Origin: Lederbergia panacisoli
Lineage (GTDB): Bacteria; Bacillota; Bacilli; Bacillales; Bacillaceae_C
Length of the DNA: 54,575 nt
NCBI RefSeq assembly: GCF_024626525.1
Contig: NZ_JANJGU010000022.1
Location: 1 to 54,575 of the forward strand
Direction: 5' to 3'
Below the pieces are notes generated by a model. It made no database searches and was not told where the DNA came from. It saw nothing but the letters and a program-made list of their open reading frames with translations. Below are positions 16,889 to 26,446 of this stretch, in pieces (positions within the stretch are counted from its first letter, which is position 1; each line of letters opens with the position of its first letter). The translations under genes were made by a program, and so were the position numbers.

Positions 16889-17634
16889 TTATGCTACCTT
16901 TATAATTCTTGTAGATAGGTTGGGAATGTCCGAATACAAATTATGTATAAAATCGCTATCTAAAGTCGCTAAAAAGTCATAATCGTTTGAATGTGCTATT
17001 GCTAGATGGAATGAATCAATAATATCCAACTGTAATAATCGCATGTTCGATTTAGCTACTTGATAATGTGGTTCATATTTCGAGTCAAGAATATCAATAT
17101 TAAATTCAAGATCTAAACTCATTCCGTTAGTAAAAGATTCAAACACGTTTATAGCATGATTATAAAAAATATCAAGGTTATTTCTCTTAATTTCGTTTTC
17201 TTTAGCAATCTTTATTAATTCTGATATATTTACATTGACTTCATTGTTATAAAGACGCATGATTTGTTCCTTTTTAGCTACAGAGTACAAGTACCTTGCA
17301 GAGTCTAAATTTAATAACTGCTCTTTTTGTTTAACGGATAATTTCTCATAGCCATTTTTAGTTTGGTTAATTAATTTGTTATTTTCATGGAAAACTTGTA
17401 GAGCACCTAAGATTAGCATTTGAAATATACGATTTATAACTTCTGCAACTGTATGATTGCTAATACCTAGAGTAACTTCAGGGTATTCAGCCCAAGTATC
17501 TAATACTCTTGCAACATCGGGGCGTCGGTTATCTGATTTATCTAAAAGGTTAAAATAAAACAAGCATCCAAATAAATAGATGCCCCAGAATAATCTTCTG
17601 AATCTATTTTTTCACCATCAATGATAAAATCCAT
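16889..17634 (-). pseudogene. PIN-domain toxin-like nuclease, frameshifted
   Basis: The gene starts at ATG 17634, two bases after the antitoxin stop, with GGGAG upstream. The first 30 codons (MDFIIDGEKIDS...IYLDACFILTF) end at a stop at 17542-17544. The rest of the protein continues in the -1 frame from about 17550 (LLDKSDNRRP...) to 16889. Joined, the product of about 246 residues has the PIN acidic set: Asp in YLDAC, Glu in SNHTVAEV, Asp in LDIIDSFHLA and Asp in TLDSDF. PIN proteins usually cut RNA. One missing base near the CCTTTTAG run explains the break. A frame start at TTG 17563 would lose the first catalytic Asp and has no ribosome site. Confidence 0.72.
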
Positions 17635-17636
17635 AC

Positions 17637-17858
17637 TTATCTCCCTTGTTTATGAAGATCAGATAACGTGCGTCCAAAAGCTCCGTAAACACCTATAGAA
17701 TCCGAAATCTCAAGTGCACTTTTCTTCTTTTTATTTTTTATAACTAAGTCTGACTGATTTTCATTTATTTTTTTTCGAGGCAATGCCTGTGGAATAGCCA
17801 TGACTTTTACCCCCTTTTCATCATTATCTACTACCTCCTTACTTCTATACCCATCCAT
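17637..17858 (-). CDS. Small antitoxin-like protein paired with the PIN gene
   Basis: This 73-residue basic protein starts MDGYRSKEVVDN, with a strong AAGGAGGA upstream, and ends two bases before the PIN gene start. The middle is Lys-rich (PRKKINENQ, KNKKKKSAL) and the C-terminus (GVYGAFGRTLSDLHKQGR) looks like a short amphipathic segment that could bind a toxin. I do not recognise an antitoxin family; the role is inferred from size, order and tight coupling to a PIN domain. Confidence 0.6.
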   Translation of the reverse strand: MDGYRSKEVVDNDEKGVKVMAIPQALPRKKINENQSDLVIKNKKKKSALEISDSIGVYGAFGRTLSDLHKQGR

Positions 17859-18093
17859 TAAAATCCTCCTTATAAACAATTATTTATTATCTTTTCCCTT
17901 TCTCCTTATAAATAATCATATATTCAGGAATACGAAGGGATACAAGGATGTTATAAAATTTATTTTATGTTTTTTAAATTTTTCCTGAATGATTCTGCTC
18001 TAATAATGTAAGGAGGTTCGATTTGTAAAATACAGGTATTGTTAATAAAGCCATAAAAGGTGATGAGAAAGCATTTTGGATATCAAAATGACT

Positions 18094-18130
18094 AGCCCGT
18101 AACTCCATGAATAAAAAGGAGTTACGGGCT
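18094..18130 (-). terminator. Strong hairpin after the PTS gene
   Basis: Perfect 13-base arms AGCCCGTAACTCC (18094-18106) and GGAGTTACGGGCT (18118-18130), 15 bp past the nagE stop. The U-tract is poor on both strands, so it may act as a processing or weak termination hairpin. Confidence 0.6.
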
Positions 18131-18144
18131 GCTTGATTGTAATT

Positions 18145-20025
18145 TTAATCAATGGAAAGGATCCCTTCTTTTCCTTGCTCCACTTTCCCGAGTTTTTTAA
18201 CATTCATTTTCGTTAAATTCGTAAAAATAATCGGTGTAATTGCTGATGTTGCATTCTTTTTTATATAGTCCAAGTTAAAGGTCAGTATTTCTTGACCCTT
18301 AGATACGTTATCGCCTTCTTTTACATGTGAAGTAAAGCCTTCTCCTTTCAGATTGACGGTATCAATTCCGACATGGATCAATATTTCATATCCTTGTTTC
18401 GATCTAATGCCGATCGCATGCTTTGTCGGGAAAACATTCAAAATTTCACCATCAACCGGAGAGGCGACTGCTCCTTTTTCAGGAATAATCGCGAATCCAT
18501 CGCCCATCATTTTCTGGGAGAAGACCTGATCTGGAACGTCTGTAAGGGGAATGACTTCTCCTGTAATTGGCATGACAAAATCATGTTCGTTTAATGGTAG
18601 CAGCTGATTTATATCTGGGACTTCATAGGTATCGGATTCAGTAAATGTTACATGATCCATATCCATCTTTTTCATAGCGTCTGCTACGAATTCAACATCT
18701 GTCCCTACGACAACTTGCAGATTTGTCTTGCTTAGCTTAGATATTCCTTTTGCCCCATGCGCTTTAAGAGCGCTATCCCGTACTTTATCCATGTCCCTTA
18801 TATTCAAACGGAGTCGCGTTGTACAGTTGTCAATAGCGGTAATATTATCGTGGCCGCCAAGGTCTTGAATGAATTGATAAGCCATCCGCTCATACTTATT
18901 ATCAGATGGACTTAAAACGTTATCCTCTTCAATAATCTCTTCATCCTCACGCCCTGGGGTTTTAAGATTTAACGCTTTAATTAAAAGGTAGAAGATGATG
19001 AAATAGATAGCTGCGTAAATTAATCCGATAAGCAATAAAAGACCGGGTTTCGTAGCGATATTAAAGTTTAATAAATAATCAATTCCTCCTGCTGAAAATG
19101 TAAATCCATCTTTAATTCCAAGTGTTGTGGTCAGCCATAATGATATCCCAGTTAAAACGGCGTGGACACCATATAAGAGTGGCGCTACATACATAAAGGA
19201 AAATTCAATCGGCTCCGTAATCCCCGTGATAAAAGAAGTTAATGCAAGACTAATAAACATCCCAAAAACGGCTTTCCTTCGCTCACGTTTCGCTGCCGCA
19301 ATAATAGCAAAAGCGGCCGCAGGCAACCCAAACATCATAATCGGGAAGAAGCCTGTCATGTAAGTTCCGGCTGTTGGGTCTTTAGCAAAGAATCTTGCGA
19401 TATCCCCTGTTTTTCCGTTAAATTCACCGAATTGGAACCAAAATAAATTGTTTAAAACATGGTGAAGACCTAGCGGAATGAGCAAACGATTAAAGAATCC
19501 GAACAAACCTGCTCCAGCCGCGCCAAGCCCAATAATCCAGTTTCCTAAACCATCTATAGCATTTTGAACGGGGGGCCATCCAAATCCTGCAATAAACGCC
19601 AAAATGACCATAACAAGTGATGTGATAATCGGTACAAAGCGCCTGCCACCGAAGAAACCTAACCAATCGGGAAGTTTTATATCGTGGAATCGGTTATATA
19701 ATGAACCTGCGATAATGCCTGCAATAATTCCACCAAGAACGCCCATATTAATTGTGTCATTCAACGACTTTGCACCTTCTGTCAGCACCAAATATCCGAT
19801 AGCGCCCGCCAAAGCGGCAGCTCCATTATTATCCTTCGCGAACCCAATGGCAACACCAATCGCGAAGATTAAGGCAAGATTTTCAAATACAGCATTCCCG
19901 GAATTGGCAAGAAACGGTATATCTAATAAATCAGGTTGTCCGAAACGCAAAAGCAGCCCTGCAGCAGGCAAAACCGCAATTGGAAGCATTAATGCCTTAC
20001 CAATTCGTTGTAAAAAACCAAGCAT
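18145..20025 (-). CDS. nagE: PTS N-acetylglucosamine transporter, EIICBA fusion
   Basis: This 626-residue permease imports and phosphorylates N-acetylglucosamine using phosphate from HPr. Order: IIC membrane domain (about 1-370, with [17 protein letters not shown] and the [11 protein letters not shown] substrate-binding segment), IIB (about 385-460, active Cys in [11 protein letters not shown]) and IIA (about 480-626, active His551 in LIHVGIDTV). The NNLFWF region and domain order favour GlcNAc over glucose (glucose types have a longer, different loop). The start has AGGAGG upstream. It stands alone; no nagAB genes are present in the window. A glucose specificity is the main alternative. Confidence 0.85.
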   Translation of the reverse strand: MLGFLQRIGKALMLPIAVLPAAGLLLRFGQPDLLDIPFLANSGNAVFENLALIFAIGVAIGFAKDNNGAAALAGAIGYLVLTEGAKSLNDTINMGVLGGIIAGIIAGSLYNRFHDIKLPDWLGFFGGRRFVPIITSLVMVILAFIAGFGWPPVQNAIDGLGNWIIGLGAAGAGLFGFFNRLLIPLGLHHVLNNLFWFQFGEFNGKTGDIARFFAKDPTAGTYMTGFFPIMMFGLPAAAFAIIAAAKRERRKAVFGMFISLALTSFITGITEPIEFSFMYVAPLLYGVHAVLTGISLWLTTTLGIKDGFTFSAGGIDYLLNFNIATKPGLLLLIGLIYAAIYFIIFYLLIKALNLKTPGREDEEIIEEDNVLSPSDNKYERMAYQFIQDLGGHDNITAIDNCTTRLRLNIRDMDKVRDSALKAHGAKGISKLSKTNLQVVVGTDVEFVADAMKKMDMDHVTFTESDTYEVPDINQLLPLNEHDFVMPITGEVIPLTDVPDQVFSQKMMGDGFAIIPEKGAVASPVDGEILNVFPTKHAIGIRSKQGYEILIHVGIDTVNLKGEGFTSHVKEGDNVSKGQEILTFNLDYIKKNATSAITPIIFTNLTKMNVKKLGKVEQGKEGILSID

Positions 20026-20130
20026 GAATAATTCCTCCTAAATAAGAAAATGAACAATTTAGCATTCTGTTTAATATGTAAGTCCTTTACCCACTTTAAT
20101 AAAGAAAAAATCAGAAGCTCGTTTTAAAAC

Positions 20131-20146
20131 TATCTTTCCAAAGATA
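20131..20146. promoter_or_regulatory. Palindrome in the nagE/bceA intergenic region
   Basis: TATCTTT and AAAGATA arms around CC form a perfect inverted repeat about 106 bp upstream of the nagE start. Possible operator; no known factor assigned. Confidence 0.35.
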
Positions 20147-20183
20147 ACCAACATTATTCTTGGCTGGATAAGCACTATATACG

Positions 20184-20197
20184 TTACAAAATTGTAA
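20184..20197. promoter_or_regulatory. BceR-type binding site
   Basis: TTACA-N4-TGTAA (TTACA at 20184-20188, TGTAA at 20193-20197) fits the inverted repeat bound by BceR-like regulators as I recall it (TNACA-N4-TGTAA). It sits about 90 bp upstream of the bceA-like gene; a further TGTAA half site occurs at about 20213. Confidence 0.6.
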
Positions 20198-20287
20198 GGT
20201 TAGAGGATAAATTGTAAGGATAAGTTATGGTTGAGCCTCTCCGTTTCTTTTATGATTAGCTTATAAGATAAACGAGGGATGGATGAA

Positions 20288-21064
20288 ATGGAAAATCATA
20301 TTGTTTTAGAAGCCGCCAATATAAAAAAGGTTTTTGGGTCAAAGGGAAACATTCATACTGCATTGAATGATATCGAGTTGGATGTATATAAAGGAGAGTT
20401 TGTAGGAATTATGGGTCCGTCGGGTGCTGGGAAATCGACTCTATTAAATGTGTTATCAACGATTGACGTCCCCACCTCAGGTGAAATTAAGATTGACGGG
20501 AAAAATATTCTCAAATTTAAGGAAGAAGATTTAGCTGATTTTAGAAGAGACAAATTAGGTTTTATTTTTCAGGACTACAACTTAATTGACACTCTAACAG
20601 TAAAGGAAAATATTATCCTTCCGCTTTCTTTAGCGAATGTGGCGGCTGAGAAAATTGAGAATAGGATTGCTAAAGTATCTAAAGCGCTTGGTATTGAAGG
20701 GATTTTACAATCTTATCCTTATAATATTTCGGGTGGGCAGCAGCAAAGGACGGCAACTGCTAGAGCGATTATTACGAATCCTAGCCTAATTTTTGCGGAT
20801 GAACCAACAGGGGCGCTCGACTCGAAATCTGCCTATATGCTGCTTGGAACGCTCGCCGAATTAAATGAACAAGAAAAAGCTACCATTTTAATGGTTACTC
20901 ATGATGCTTATGCGGCAAGCTTCAGCAACCGTGTCTTATTTATAAAGGATGGATCGATTTTTACTGAAATAAGGAAGGGCGACCGCAGCCGCAAGCAATT
21001 TTTCGGGCAAATCATCGATATCCTGGCTACCCTTGGGGGAGGTGGGCATCATGACGTTATTTAA
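20288..21064 (+). CDS. bceA: Bacitracin/antimicrobial-peptide ABC transporter ATPase (BceA-like)
   Basis: The ATPase half of a Bce-type transporter that frees lipid II-cycle intermediates from peptide antibiotics and also feeds signal to its sensor kinase. Walker A GPSGAGKST, Q-loop FQDYN, signature NISGGQQQR, Walker B LIFADEPTGALD and His in VTHDAY are all present. The GAGGG ribosome site at 20274-20278 touches the ATG at 20279, so the ATG at 20288 (MENHIV) is preferred. The gene overlaps the permease gene. The exact peptide specificity (BceA, PsdA or YxdL type) cannot be told from sequence alone. Confidence 0.85.
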   Translation: MENHIVLEAANIKKVFGSKGNIHTALNDIELDVYKGEFVGIMGPSGAGKSTLLNVLSTIDVPTSGEIKIDGKNILKFKEEDLADFRRDKLGFIFQDYNLIDTLTVKENIILPLSLANVAAEKIENRIAKVSKALGIEGILQSYPYNISGGQQQRTATARAIITNPSLIFADEPTGALDSKSAYMLLGTLAELNEQEKATILMVTHDAYAASFSNRVLFIKDGSIFTEIRKGDRSRKQFFGQIIDILATLGGGGHHDVI

Positions 21065-22970
21065 CCTTGCCAAAAAAAATATAAAACTGAATACAAAGCA
21101 TTATTTGTTGTATTTTTATCCGATGGTATTCAGCATTGTCATTTACTTCACATTTGTTTCGCTCCAGTACAACAAGCAAATTAACGAATCAGCGACCGCC
21201 CTTGGAAAAGTGCAGCCCGCTTTTATGGTTGCATCTGTTTTGCTGTTGCTGTTTTCAGCAATCTTTATCTGGTATTCAAATGACTTTTTCATAAGAAAAC
21301 GAAAGAAAGAAGTTGCCTTATATTCCTTGTTTGGGATGCGTAAAAAGCAGATTGGTATGCTCCTATTTTATGAAAATCTCATTATGGGAATCGTTGCTCT
21401 TGGGATTGGAATGGCGATTGGCATCCTTTTATCTAAGCTTTTTACGATGCTATTGATAAGGTTAATGGGGTTTTCAATCCTCGCTAATTTTGAAATTTCT
21501 TATGGAGCAGTCATTCAGACGTTAATCGTTTTTATTGCAATTATTGTAGTGACATCGATTCATAATTACCGGATGATATACCGCTATACATTATTCGAAT
21601 TGTTAATAGCGGATAAGCAGGGAGAAAAGCAGCTTAAGGTTTCAAAAGCAGCCGCTATAGCGTCTATACTGGCACTTGGAGTCGGATACTATATTTTACT
21701 TCAACCAAGTGATTCGGGTATTTATAAGGAATATGGTTTTGGGGCAGTCTTATTTTCCTTGGTAATGATGTTAATGGGCTCATTTCTCTTTATACGTTCT
21801 GTATTTGCTGTCCTTTTAGAAAGGATCATGAAGGTAAAAGGGCTATATTTTAAAGGAACAAATTTAATGAGTGTTTCCCACCTTCGTTTTCGAATGAAAG
21901 GAAATACCCTTATCTTATCGATGATTGCTTTATTGAGCACATTTACGCTTTTTGTTTTAGGAGCTATTTTTGGTCTGCATCATAATGTAACGGCGATGGC
22001 TGAAAATAATTATCCGTTAAGCCTTATGTATACATCGCATAATACGGAAATGGATGAGGCGATCGCTAGACTTATTTCTGATAGTAAAGAGCACGAGATT
22101 GTCTTTTCTGATCGTATTGAATATATACAAGTTGAAGGGGATTTCTCTGAAATAGGAAGATGGTCGAATCAGTTTCCAGTTATGCTTTTACCGGAAAAGG
22201 AATATCGGCGATTATCTGAAAAAATGGGGAATCGCAGCGAGGACGTTGGAAAAGAGAGAGCCATTGTCTTTAATGACGGAAATATAAATCAAAGTGCCGA
22301 CATATATACAGGCAAAACGATAACGGTTATGGATCACAAATTTACGATTCAACAATATGAAGAAAAGCCGTTGTTAAATCAAAGTTATTTTGTTTTGCCA
22401 ATGGTGATCAACGATGCTGACTATGAGGAGTTGAAAGAGCACGCCGCTATAAAAGAATTGCAAGTATATAAAGTGAAAAACGAGAAATCAATGGAAACAC
22501 TAATGAAGGACATTGAAGAAGTGGTTTTTAGAGATTTCGAAGTTGATCAAGATTCAATGATATTTTCTTCATTTTTTCATGAGTATCAACGGGGAGTGGA
22601 AACGTATGGGTTGCTCATTTTCATTGGCGGCTTTTTAGGAATTGTCTTCTTGCTTGCAACAGGCAGCATGCTGCACTACAAACAGCTTACCGAGGCAACT
22701 GCTGATCAGGGGCGTTACGGCGTGTTGCGAAAAATTGGCATGAGCCAAAAGCAAATCCGTGCAACGATCGCCAAACAATTATTGCCTGTCTTTTTGCTGC
22801 CATTAGTGATGGCTATCCCTAATAGTTCATTCTTGATTTCGGCACTCGCCATTTTTTCAAAAATGAATTTGCTGCTGCCATTTCTGATCACCATCGTCAT
22901 TTATATGGCCATATATTTAATTTACTATTTGATTACGCTAAGAAAATATACAACGATCGTGAACCAGTAA
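21051..22970 (+). CDS. bceB: Bce-type ABC transporter permease (FtsX-like)
   Basis: The 639-residue permease starts MTLFNLAKKNIK with GGAGGTG upstream and overlaps the end of the ATPase gene by 14 bases. It has about ten membrane segments with the FtsX-type regions near residues 50-190 and 540-635, and a large extracellular domain (about 300-500) between late helices, the hallmark of BceB proteins, where peptide sensing takes place. The ATPase and permease should form the detox complex with the BceS kinase encoded convergently downstream. Confidence 0.85.
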   Translation: MTLFNLAKKNIKLNTKHYLLYFYPMVFSIVIYFTFVSLQYNKQINESATALGKVQPAFMVASVLLLLFSAIFIWYSNDFFIRKRKKEVALYSLFGMRKKQIGMLLFYENLIMGIVALGIGMAIGILLSKLFTMLLIRLMGFSILANFEISYGAVIQTLIVFIAIIVVTSIHNYRMIYRYTLFELLIADKQGEKQLKVSKAAAIASILALGVGYYILLQPSDSGIYKEYGFGAVLFSLVMMLMGSFLFIRSVFAVLLERIMKVKGLYFKGTNLMSVSHLRFRMKGNTLILSMIALLSTFTLFVLGAIFGLHHNVTAMAENNYPLSLMYTSHNTEMDEAIARLISDSKEHEIVFSDRIEYIQVEGDFSEIGRWSNQFPVMLLPEKEYRRLSEKMGNRSEDVGKERAIVFNDGNINQSADIYTGKTITVMDHKFTIQQYEEKPLLNQSYFVLPMVINDADYEELKEHAAIKELQVYKVKNEKSMETLMKDIEEVVFRDFEVDQDSMIFSSFFHEYQRGVETYGLLIFIGGFLGIVFLLATGSMLHYKQLTEATADQGRYGVLRKIGMSQKQIRATIAKQLLPVFLLPLVMAIPNSSFLISALAIFSKMNLLLPFLITIVIYMAIYLIYYLITLRKYTTIVNQ

Positions 22971-23016
22971 GTAAATAACATCAAAAAAACTGTAAAATAA
23001 AGATCTCAGTGCCTCT

Positions 23017-23048
23017 ATAAGGACGTGATGCAGTCATCACGTCCTTAT
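23017..23048. terminator. Bidirectional terminator between bceAB and bceRS
   Basis: Perfect 14-base arms (23017-23030 and 23035-23048) with core GGACGTGATG and CATCACGTCC; it overlaps the stop codon of the kinase gene and has A/T tracts on both sides. Confidence 0.75.
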
Positions 23049-24052
23049 TTATAGGCAAACTCCCCTCGTAACAGTTCAACTGTTTTTGAAAAGTAAATTG
23101 AGGCCTCGGTATAGCTGCCTTCCTTTGAACTTAGGGAGAGTTGATGCCCTAAATTAGCGGCTATTTTGTTAGCTAGGTATAACCCCATTCCAGTTGATGA
23201 GGCAACTTGTCTTCCGTTTTTACCTGTAAACCCTTTTTGAAAGACTCTTGGCAAATCCTCGGCGGGAATCCCAATTCCACTATCGCGTACAAGAATTTTC
23301 CTTTCACTCTGTAGAACTTGAATCAAAATTACGCCGCCAACAGGTGTGTACTTTAATGAATTAGATAATAATTGATTGAAGATATATAGGAGTCCCTTTT
23401 TATCTGTTAAGACTTCCATTGAAGTAAGGTCCAATTGGAGTCTAATTTTTTTCGATAAAAATAACCTTCGATTCCCCTTGATGGCTTCTTTGATGATTTG
23501 TCCAACATCAATTTCCTGAATAAAATAATCTTTGCTAAAATCACTCGTTCTATTGTAATAAAGAGCTTGTTCGACTAAATGGTCAATCTTTTCAATTTCC
23601 TCTTCTATAGCTTTTGTTATTAGTTCTGTCTCAATCATCATTTTGGAGACGGAGATCGGCGTTTTGATTTCATGAACCCACGATGTCATATACTCGTGCC
23701 ATTCTTTTTGTTCACTTTGGATTTGTTCGATCTTTCCTTCATATTGTTCCTTATGAATGTTTAATAGTTGGATATATAATTTCTCTTCGGAATTGTGAGT
23801 TTGTGAAGGTTCTAAAATATATCCAGTTTCCAATTTCTTTTTTAATTCACGATAGAATCCTTTTTTCTTACGGAAATCAAATAGGAAATAAAACGAAAAA
23901 AGTAAGACGAGGATGAGCCATATATATAGCAGATTACTAAAATGAATGCGCACTTGTGGATCTAGCCATATGATGATGGATACAAATACTAATACGAAGA
24001 AAAAAGTAAGTAAAAGAAACCGGTTATCACGAAGGTAGTTTCTCCAAGTCAT
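23045..24052 (-). CDS. bceS: Intramembrane-sensing histidine kinase (BceS-like)
   Basis: The 335-residue kinase has two membrane helices near the N-terminus (about 13-30 and 37-56) with almost no loop between them, the layout of intramembrane-sensing kinases that depend on a Bce transporter for input. It then shows the H-box WVHEIKTPISVSKMM, N-box NQLLSNSLKYTP, G1 DSGIGIP and G2 STGMGLYLANK. Its start overlaps the stop of the response regulator by ATGA, so the two are co-translated. Confidence 0.88.
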   Translation of the reverse strand: MTWRNYLRDNRFLLLTFFFVLVFVSIIIWLDPQVRIHFSNLLYIWLILVLLFSFYFLFDFRKKKGFYRELKKKLETGYILEPSQTHNSEEKLYIQLLNIHKEQYEGKIEQIQSEQKEWHEYMTSWVHEIKTPISVSKMMIETELITKAIEEEIEKIDHLVEQALYYNRTSDFSKDYFIQEIDVGQIIKEAIKGNRRLFLSKKIRLQLDLTSMEVLTDKKGLLYIFNQLLSNSLKYTPVGGVILIQVLQSERKILVRDSGIGIPAEDLPRVFQKGFTGKNGRQVASSTGMGLYLANKIAANLGHQLSLSSKEGSYTEASIYFSKTVELLRGEFAYK

Positions 24053-24717
24053 TGTAATAAGTATCCTTGTCGTTTCTTAGTTGTGATGGTATCTTCAACG
24101 CCGATTTCCCCAAGCTTTTTCCGCAGCCGATTTACATTCACGGTGAGAGTATTGTCATCGATAAACTGCTCATCTTCCCATAATGCACGCATGATTTCAT
24201 CCCGAGAAACAATTTGTCCTGCCTTTTTCATTAAAAGGTAAAGAATTTGAAACTCATTTTTTGTAAGGGCGGCCTTTTTACCCCTGGATTCAACGTACGC
24301 ATTTTGGAGGTTAAGGATAAGCTCACCAACCTCAAGAAAGTCGTTATCCACAATAGAGCTGGACCTTCTTAATACGGCATTCATCTTTGCCACCAACACT
24401 TCAAGTGAAAATGGCTTTTGTATATAGTCATCTCCACCCATATTCATCGCAATGACAATATCCATACTTTGTGAGCGCGACGAAATAAAAATGACCGGTA
24501 CATCTGAAAGCTGACGAATCTTACTGCACCAGTAAAAGCCATCATTTCCAGGGAGGTTGATGTCTAACAGAATGATGTGGGGATTTTCCTTTAACGCGAT
24601 TTGGTCGATAAGTTCAAAGTCCTCAACCAAAACGGGTTGGAAATTCCATTTTGCTAAATACTGCCCTATTAAACTCCTTAATTTATGATCATCTTCAATA
24701 ATTAACACTTTGTACAT
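24049..24717 (-). CDS. bceR: OmpR-family response regulator (BceR-like)
   Basis: The 222-residue regulator has a receiver domain (acidic pair in IIEDDHK, phospho-Asp in ILLDINLPGNDG, Lys in IQKPFSLE) and a C-terminal winged helix (TVNVNRLRKKLGE). The ATG with GGTGGGTG nine bases upstream was preferred to the longer frame. It should activate the bceAB genes through the TTACA-N4-TGTAA box upstream of them. The operon is convergent with, not upstream of, the transporter, unlike the usual bceRSAB order. Confidence 0.88.
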   Translation of the reverse strand: MYKVLIIEDDHKLRSLIGQYLAKWNFQPVLVEDFELIDQIALKENPHIILLDINLPGNDGFYWCSKIRQLSDVPVIFISSRSQSMDIVIAMNMGGDDYIQKPFSLEVLVAKMNAVLRRSSSIVDNDFLEVGELILNLQNAYVESRGKKAALTKNEFQILYLLMKKAGQIVSRDEIMRALWEDEQFIDDNTLTVNVNRLRKKLGEIGVEDTITTKKRQGYLLQ

Positions 24718-24822
24718 GTTCATCACCCACCTAATTTCAGTATACAAAGGGAGTCAAGAATTGAATAGAGAGCAATCAAAAAAACGATATCAAGAGCATT
24801 CAAAGTAAATTAAATAAATACT

Positions 24823-24857
24823 TCTTGTACAGGATGTAATATTCAACTATAATACAA
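24823..24857 (+). promoter_or_regulatory. Promoter with flanking inverted repeat before the MATE gene
   Basis: TTGTAC (24824-24829), 17-base spacer, TATAAT (24847-24852). Half-sites CTTGTA (24823-24828) and TACAAG (24852-24857) overlap both promoter boxes, so a bound repressor would block polymerase. The same unit stands before frlB. Confidence 0.75.
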
Positions 24858-24962
24858 GGCATAACAAATGGGTTCGGAAGAAGGTTTTTATTAGAAAAAG
24901 AATCCTTTTACGAAAAAACTAAGTATAATAGATTTGACATATAAGAGTAGGGGTACATCACA

Positions 24963-26309
24963 ATGATGAAAGAATGGAAAAAGATAATATTACTTGCGAT
25001 ACCGTCGATTGCCTCATTTGCTTCATCGACACTTACGGGAACGATAAACTTGATTCTAGTTGGTCATTTGGGGGCCTTGGCCATCGCTATTGTCGGTGTG
25101 ACGAATGTTGTCATGTATAATGTTTGGGCGTTGTTTTCGGGGATTGGCCATACTACGAACTATTTAGTGGCCCAAAATTATGGTTCAAACGATATGAAAA
25201 AAGGGATAGAGCGAACGTATATCGCTTTTTATCTTTGTATTGCAGCTAGTGCATTTATTTTACTAGTTGGGCTGCTTTTACCTGTAGGAATTTTCAAAGT
25301 TTTGGGAAGTTCTGCGGAAATGATCGAACAAGGAAAAAACTATTTGCAAATTCGCTTCCTTGCGATGATATTCGGAACCTTCACATTTGTTTTTCATGGA
25401 TTTTTACGTGGTATAGGTGATACGAAGACGCCGATGATTAGTACAATCATAGGTGGAGCTTTAATGGTTTTTCTCACATATGGATTAACCTATGGACATT
25501 TTGGCTTTCCTGAAATAGGGCTGGTAGGTGCAGGGATTGCCTTTTTTGTAGGAGAGCTTGTGACTTTTCTATTTTGCGCTTATATCTATTTCGTAAAGTT
25601 ACATCCAAAATATGGTACGCGTGTACGAGTTGCTTTTAACCGGTTGGAATCTAAATTAATCTTTGGTGAAAGTTCAAAGTTAGGAATTCAGGAATTTTCT
25701 TTGGCGATGGCGATGTTCGTATTTACAGGATTTGTCACGAGATTAGGGACAGAAGCATTAGCCGCAAATGAAATTGCCTTGAGCGTAATGAGCTTTGGAT
25801 TTATGCCTGCCTTTGCTTTCGGATCAACTGCCACTATTTTAGTTGGTCAAGAAATTGGAAAAGGGAAACCTCTTAACGGAAGAAGGGCGGGAACAAACAC
25901 CGCTATTTTAGGGTGTATATTTATTTTATTGCTTGGCGTTATTGAATTCTTCTTTTCGGAACAAGTTGCAAAGATCTATACCCAAGATGCCCAGGTCTTT
26001 CATTTGGCAGGTAAACTCATCATGATCTCAGCATTTTTACAAATATTTGATGGATTGTTGAACTTTTATGCTGGGGGTCTTCGTGGAATTGGCGACACTT
26101 CATTCCTGCTTAAAATTTCATTAGTATTAGGTTGGTTATTATTTATTCCACTAAGCTATGTATTAACCTTTACACTAAATTTAGGCAGTGTTGGAGCATG
26201 GATTGCGCTATATTCGTATTTAATGGTGTTTGGAATTGCCGTGATGATTCGTTTTTATCGAACTGACTGGGATACGGTTAGATTAAAAACGGTCGAAGGT
26301 GAAAGCTGA
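24963..26309 (+). CDS. MATE-family transporter
   Basis: The 448-residue protein has twelve predicted membrane helices in two homologous halves, with the MATE pattern (GHLGALAIAIVGVTNVV early in the first half; GTEALAANEIALSVMSFGFMPAF early in the second). MATE proteins are cation-coupled exporters of drugs or metabolites. Two ATG codons open the frame; the first is used here. Its promoter carries the same inverted repeat as the frl operon, which suggests that it moves a compound linked to fructosamine breakdown, although this is inference. Confidence 0.85.
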   Translation: MMKEWKKIILLAIPSIASFASSTLTGTINLILVGHLGALAIAIVGVTNVVMYNVWALFSGIGHTTNYLVAQNYGSNDMKKGIERTYIAFYLCIAASAFILLVGLLLPVGIFKVLGSSAEMIEQGKNYLQIRFLAMIFGTFTFVFHGFLRGIGDTKTPMISTIIGGALMVFLTYGLTYGHFGFPEIGLVGAGIAFFVGELVTFLFCAYIYFVKLHPKYGTRVRVAFNRLESKLIFGESSKLGIQEFSLAMAMFVFTGFVTRLGTEALAANEIALSVMSFGFMPAFAFGSTATILVGQEIGKGKPLNGRRAGTNTAILGCIFILLLGVIEFFFSEQVAKIYTQDAQVFHLAGKLIMISAFLQIFDGLLNFYAGGLRGIGDTSFLLKISLVLGWLLFIPLSYVLTFTLNLGSVGAWIALYSYLMVFGIAVMIRFYRTDWDTVRLKTVEGES

Positions 26310-26314
26310 TTTTA

Positions 26315-26362
26315 AGAGCTTAGGAAAACGAGAAATGCCTCGTTGTCTTAAGCCCTTTTTTA
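26315..26362 (+). terminator. Terminator after the MATE gene
   Basis: Long imperfect stem (GCTTAGGAAAACGAG with CTCGTTGTCTTAAGC) followed by CCTTTTTTA. Confidence 0.75.
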
Positions 26363-26374
26363 TTGCTAAATATG

Positions 26375-26411
26375 TCTTGTACATAATGTATTGCTCAATT
26401 ATAATACAAGA
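26375..26411 (+). promoter_or_regulatory. Promoter/operator of the frl operon
   Basis: TTGTAC (26377-26382), 17-base spacer, TATAAT (26400-26405), with inverted half-sites TCTTGTA (26375-26381) and TACAAGA (26405-26411). Candidate operator for the GntR regulator encoded third in the operon. Confidence 0.75.
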
Positions 26412-26446
26412 CAATACAAATATATAATTTAGGAGGAAAATGAGGC

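Noticed and set aside
17542-17565. Programmed -1 frameshift in the PIN gene
   Set aside because: No in-frame slippery heptamer of the X-XXY-YYZ type lies at the junction, and no downstream stem is obvious. A simple one-base loss is the plainer reading.
19604-20041. 145-codon frame opposite nagE
   Set aside because: It lies fully within the PTS gene on the other strand; its proline- and alanine-rich content is the complement of membrane-helix codons.
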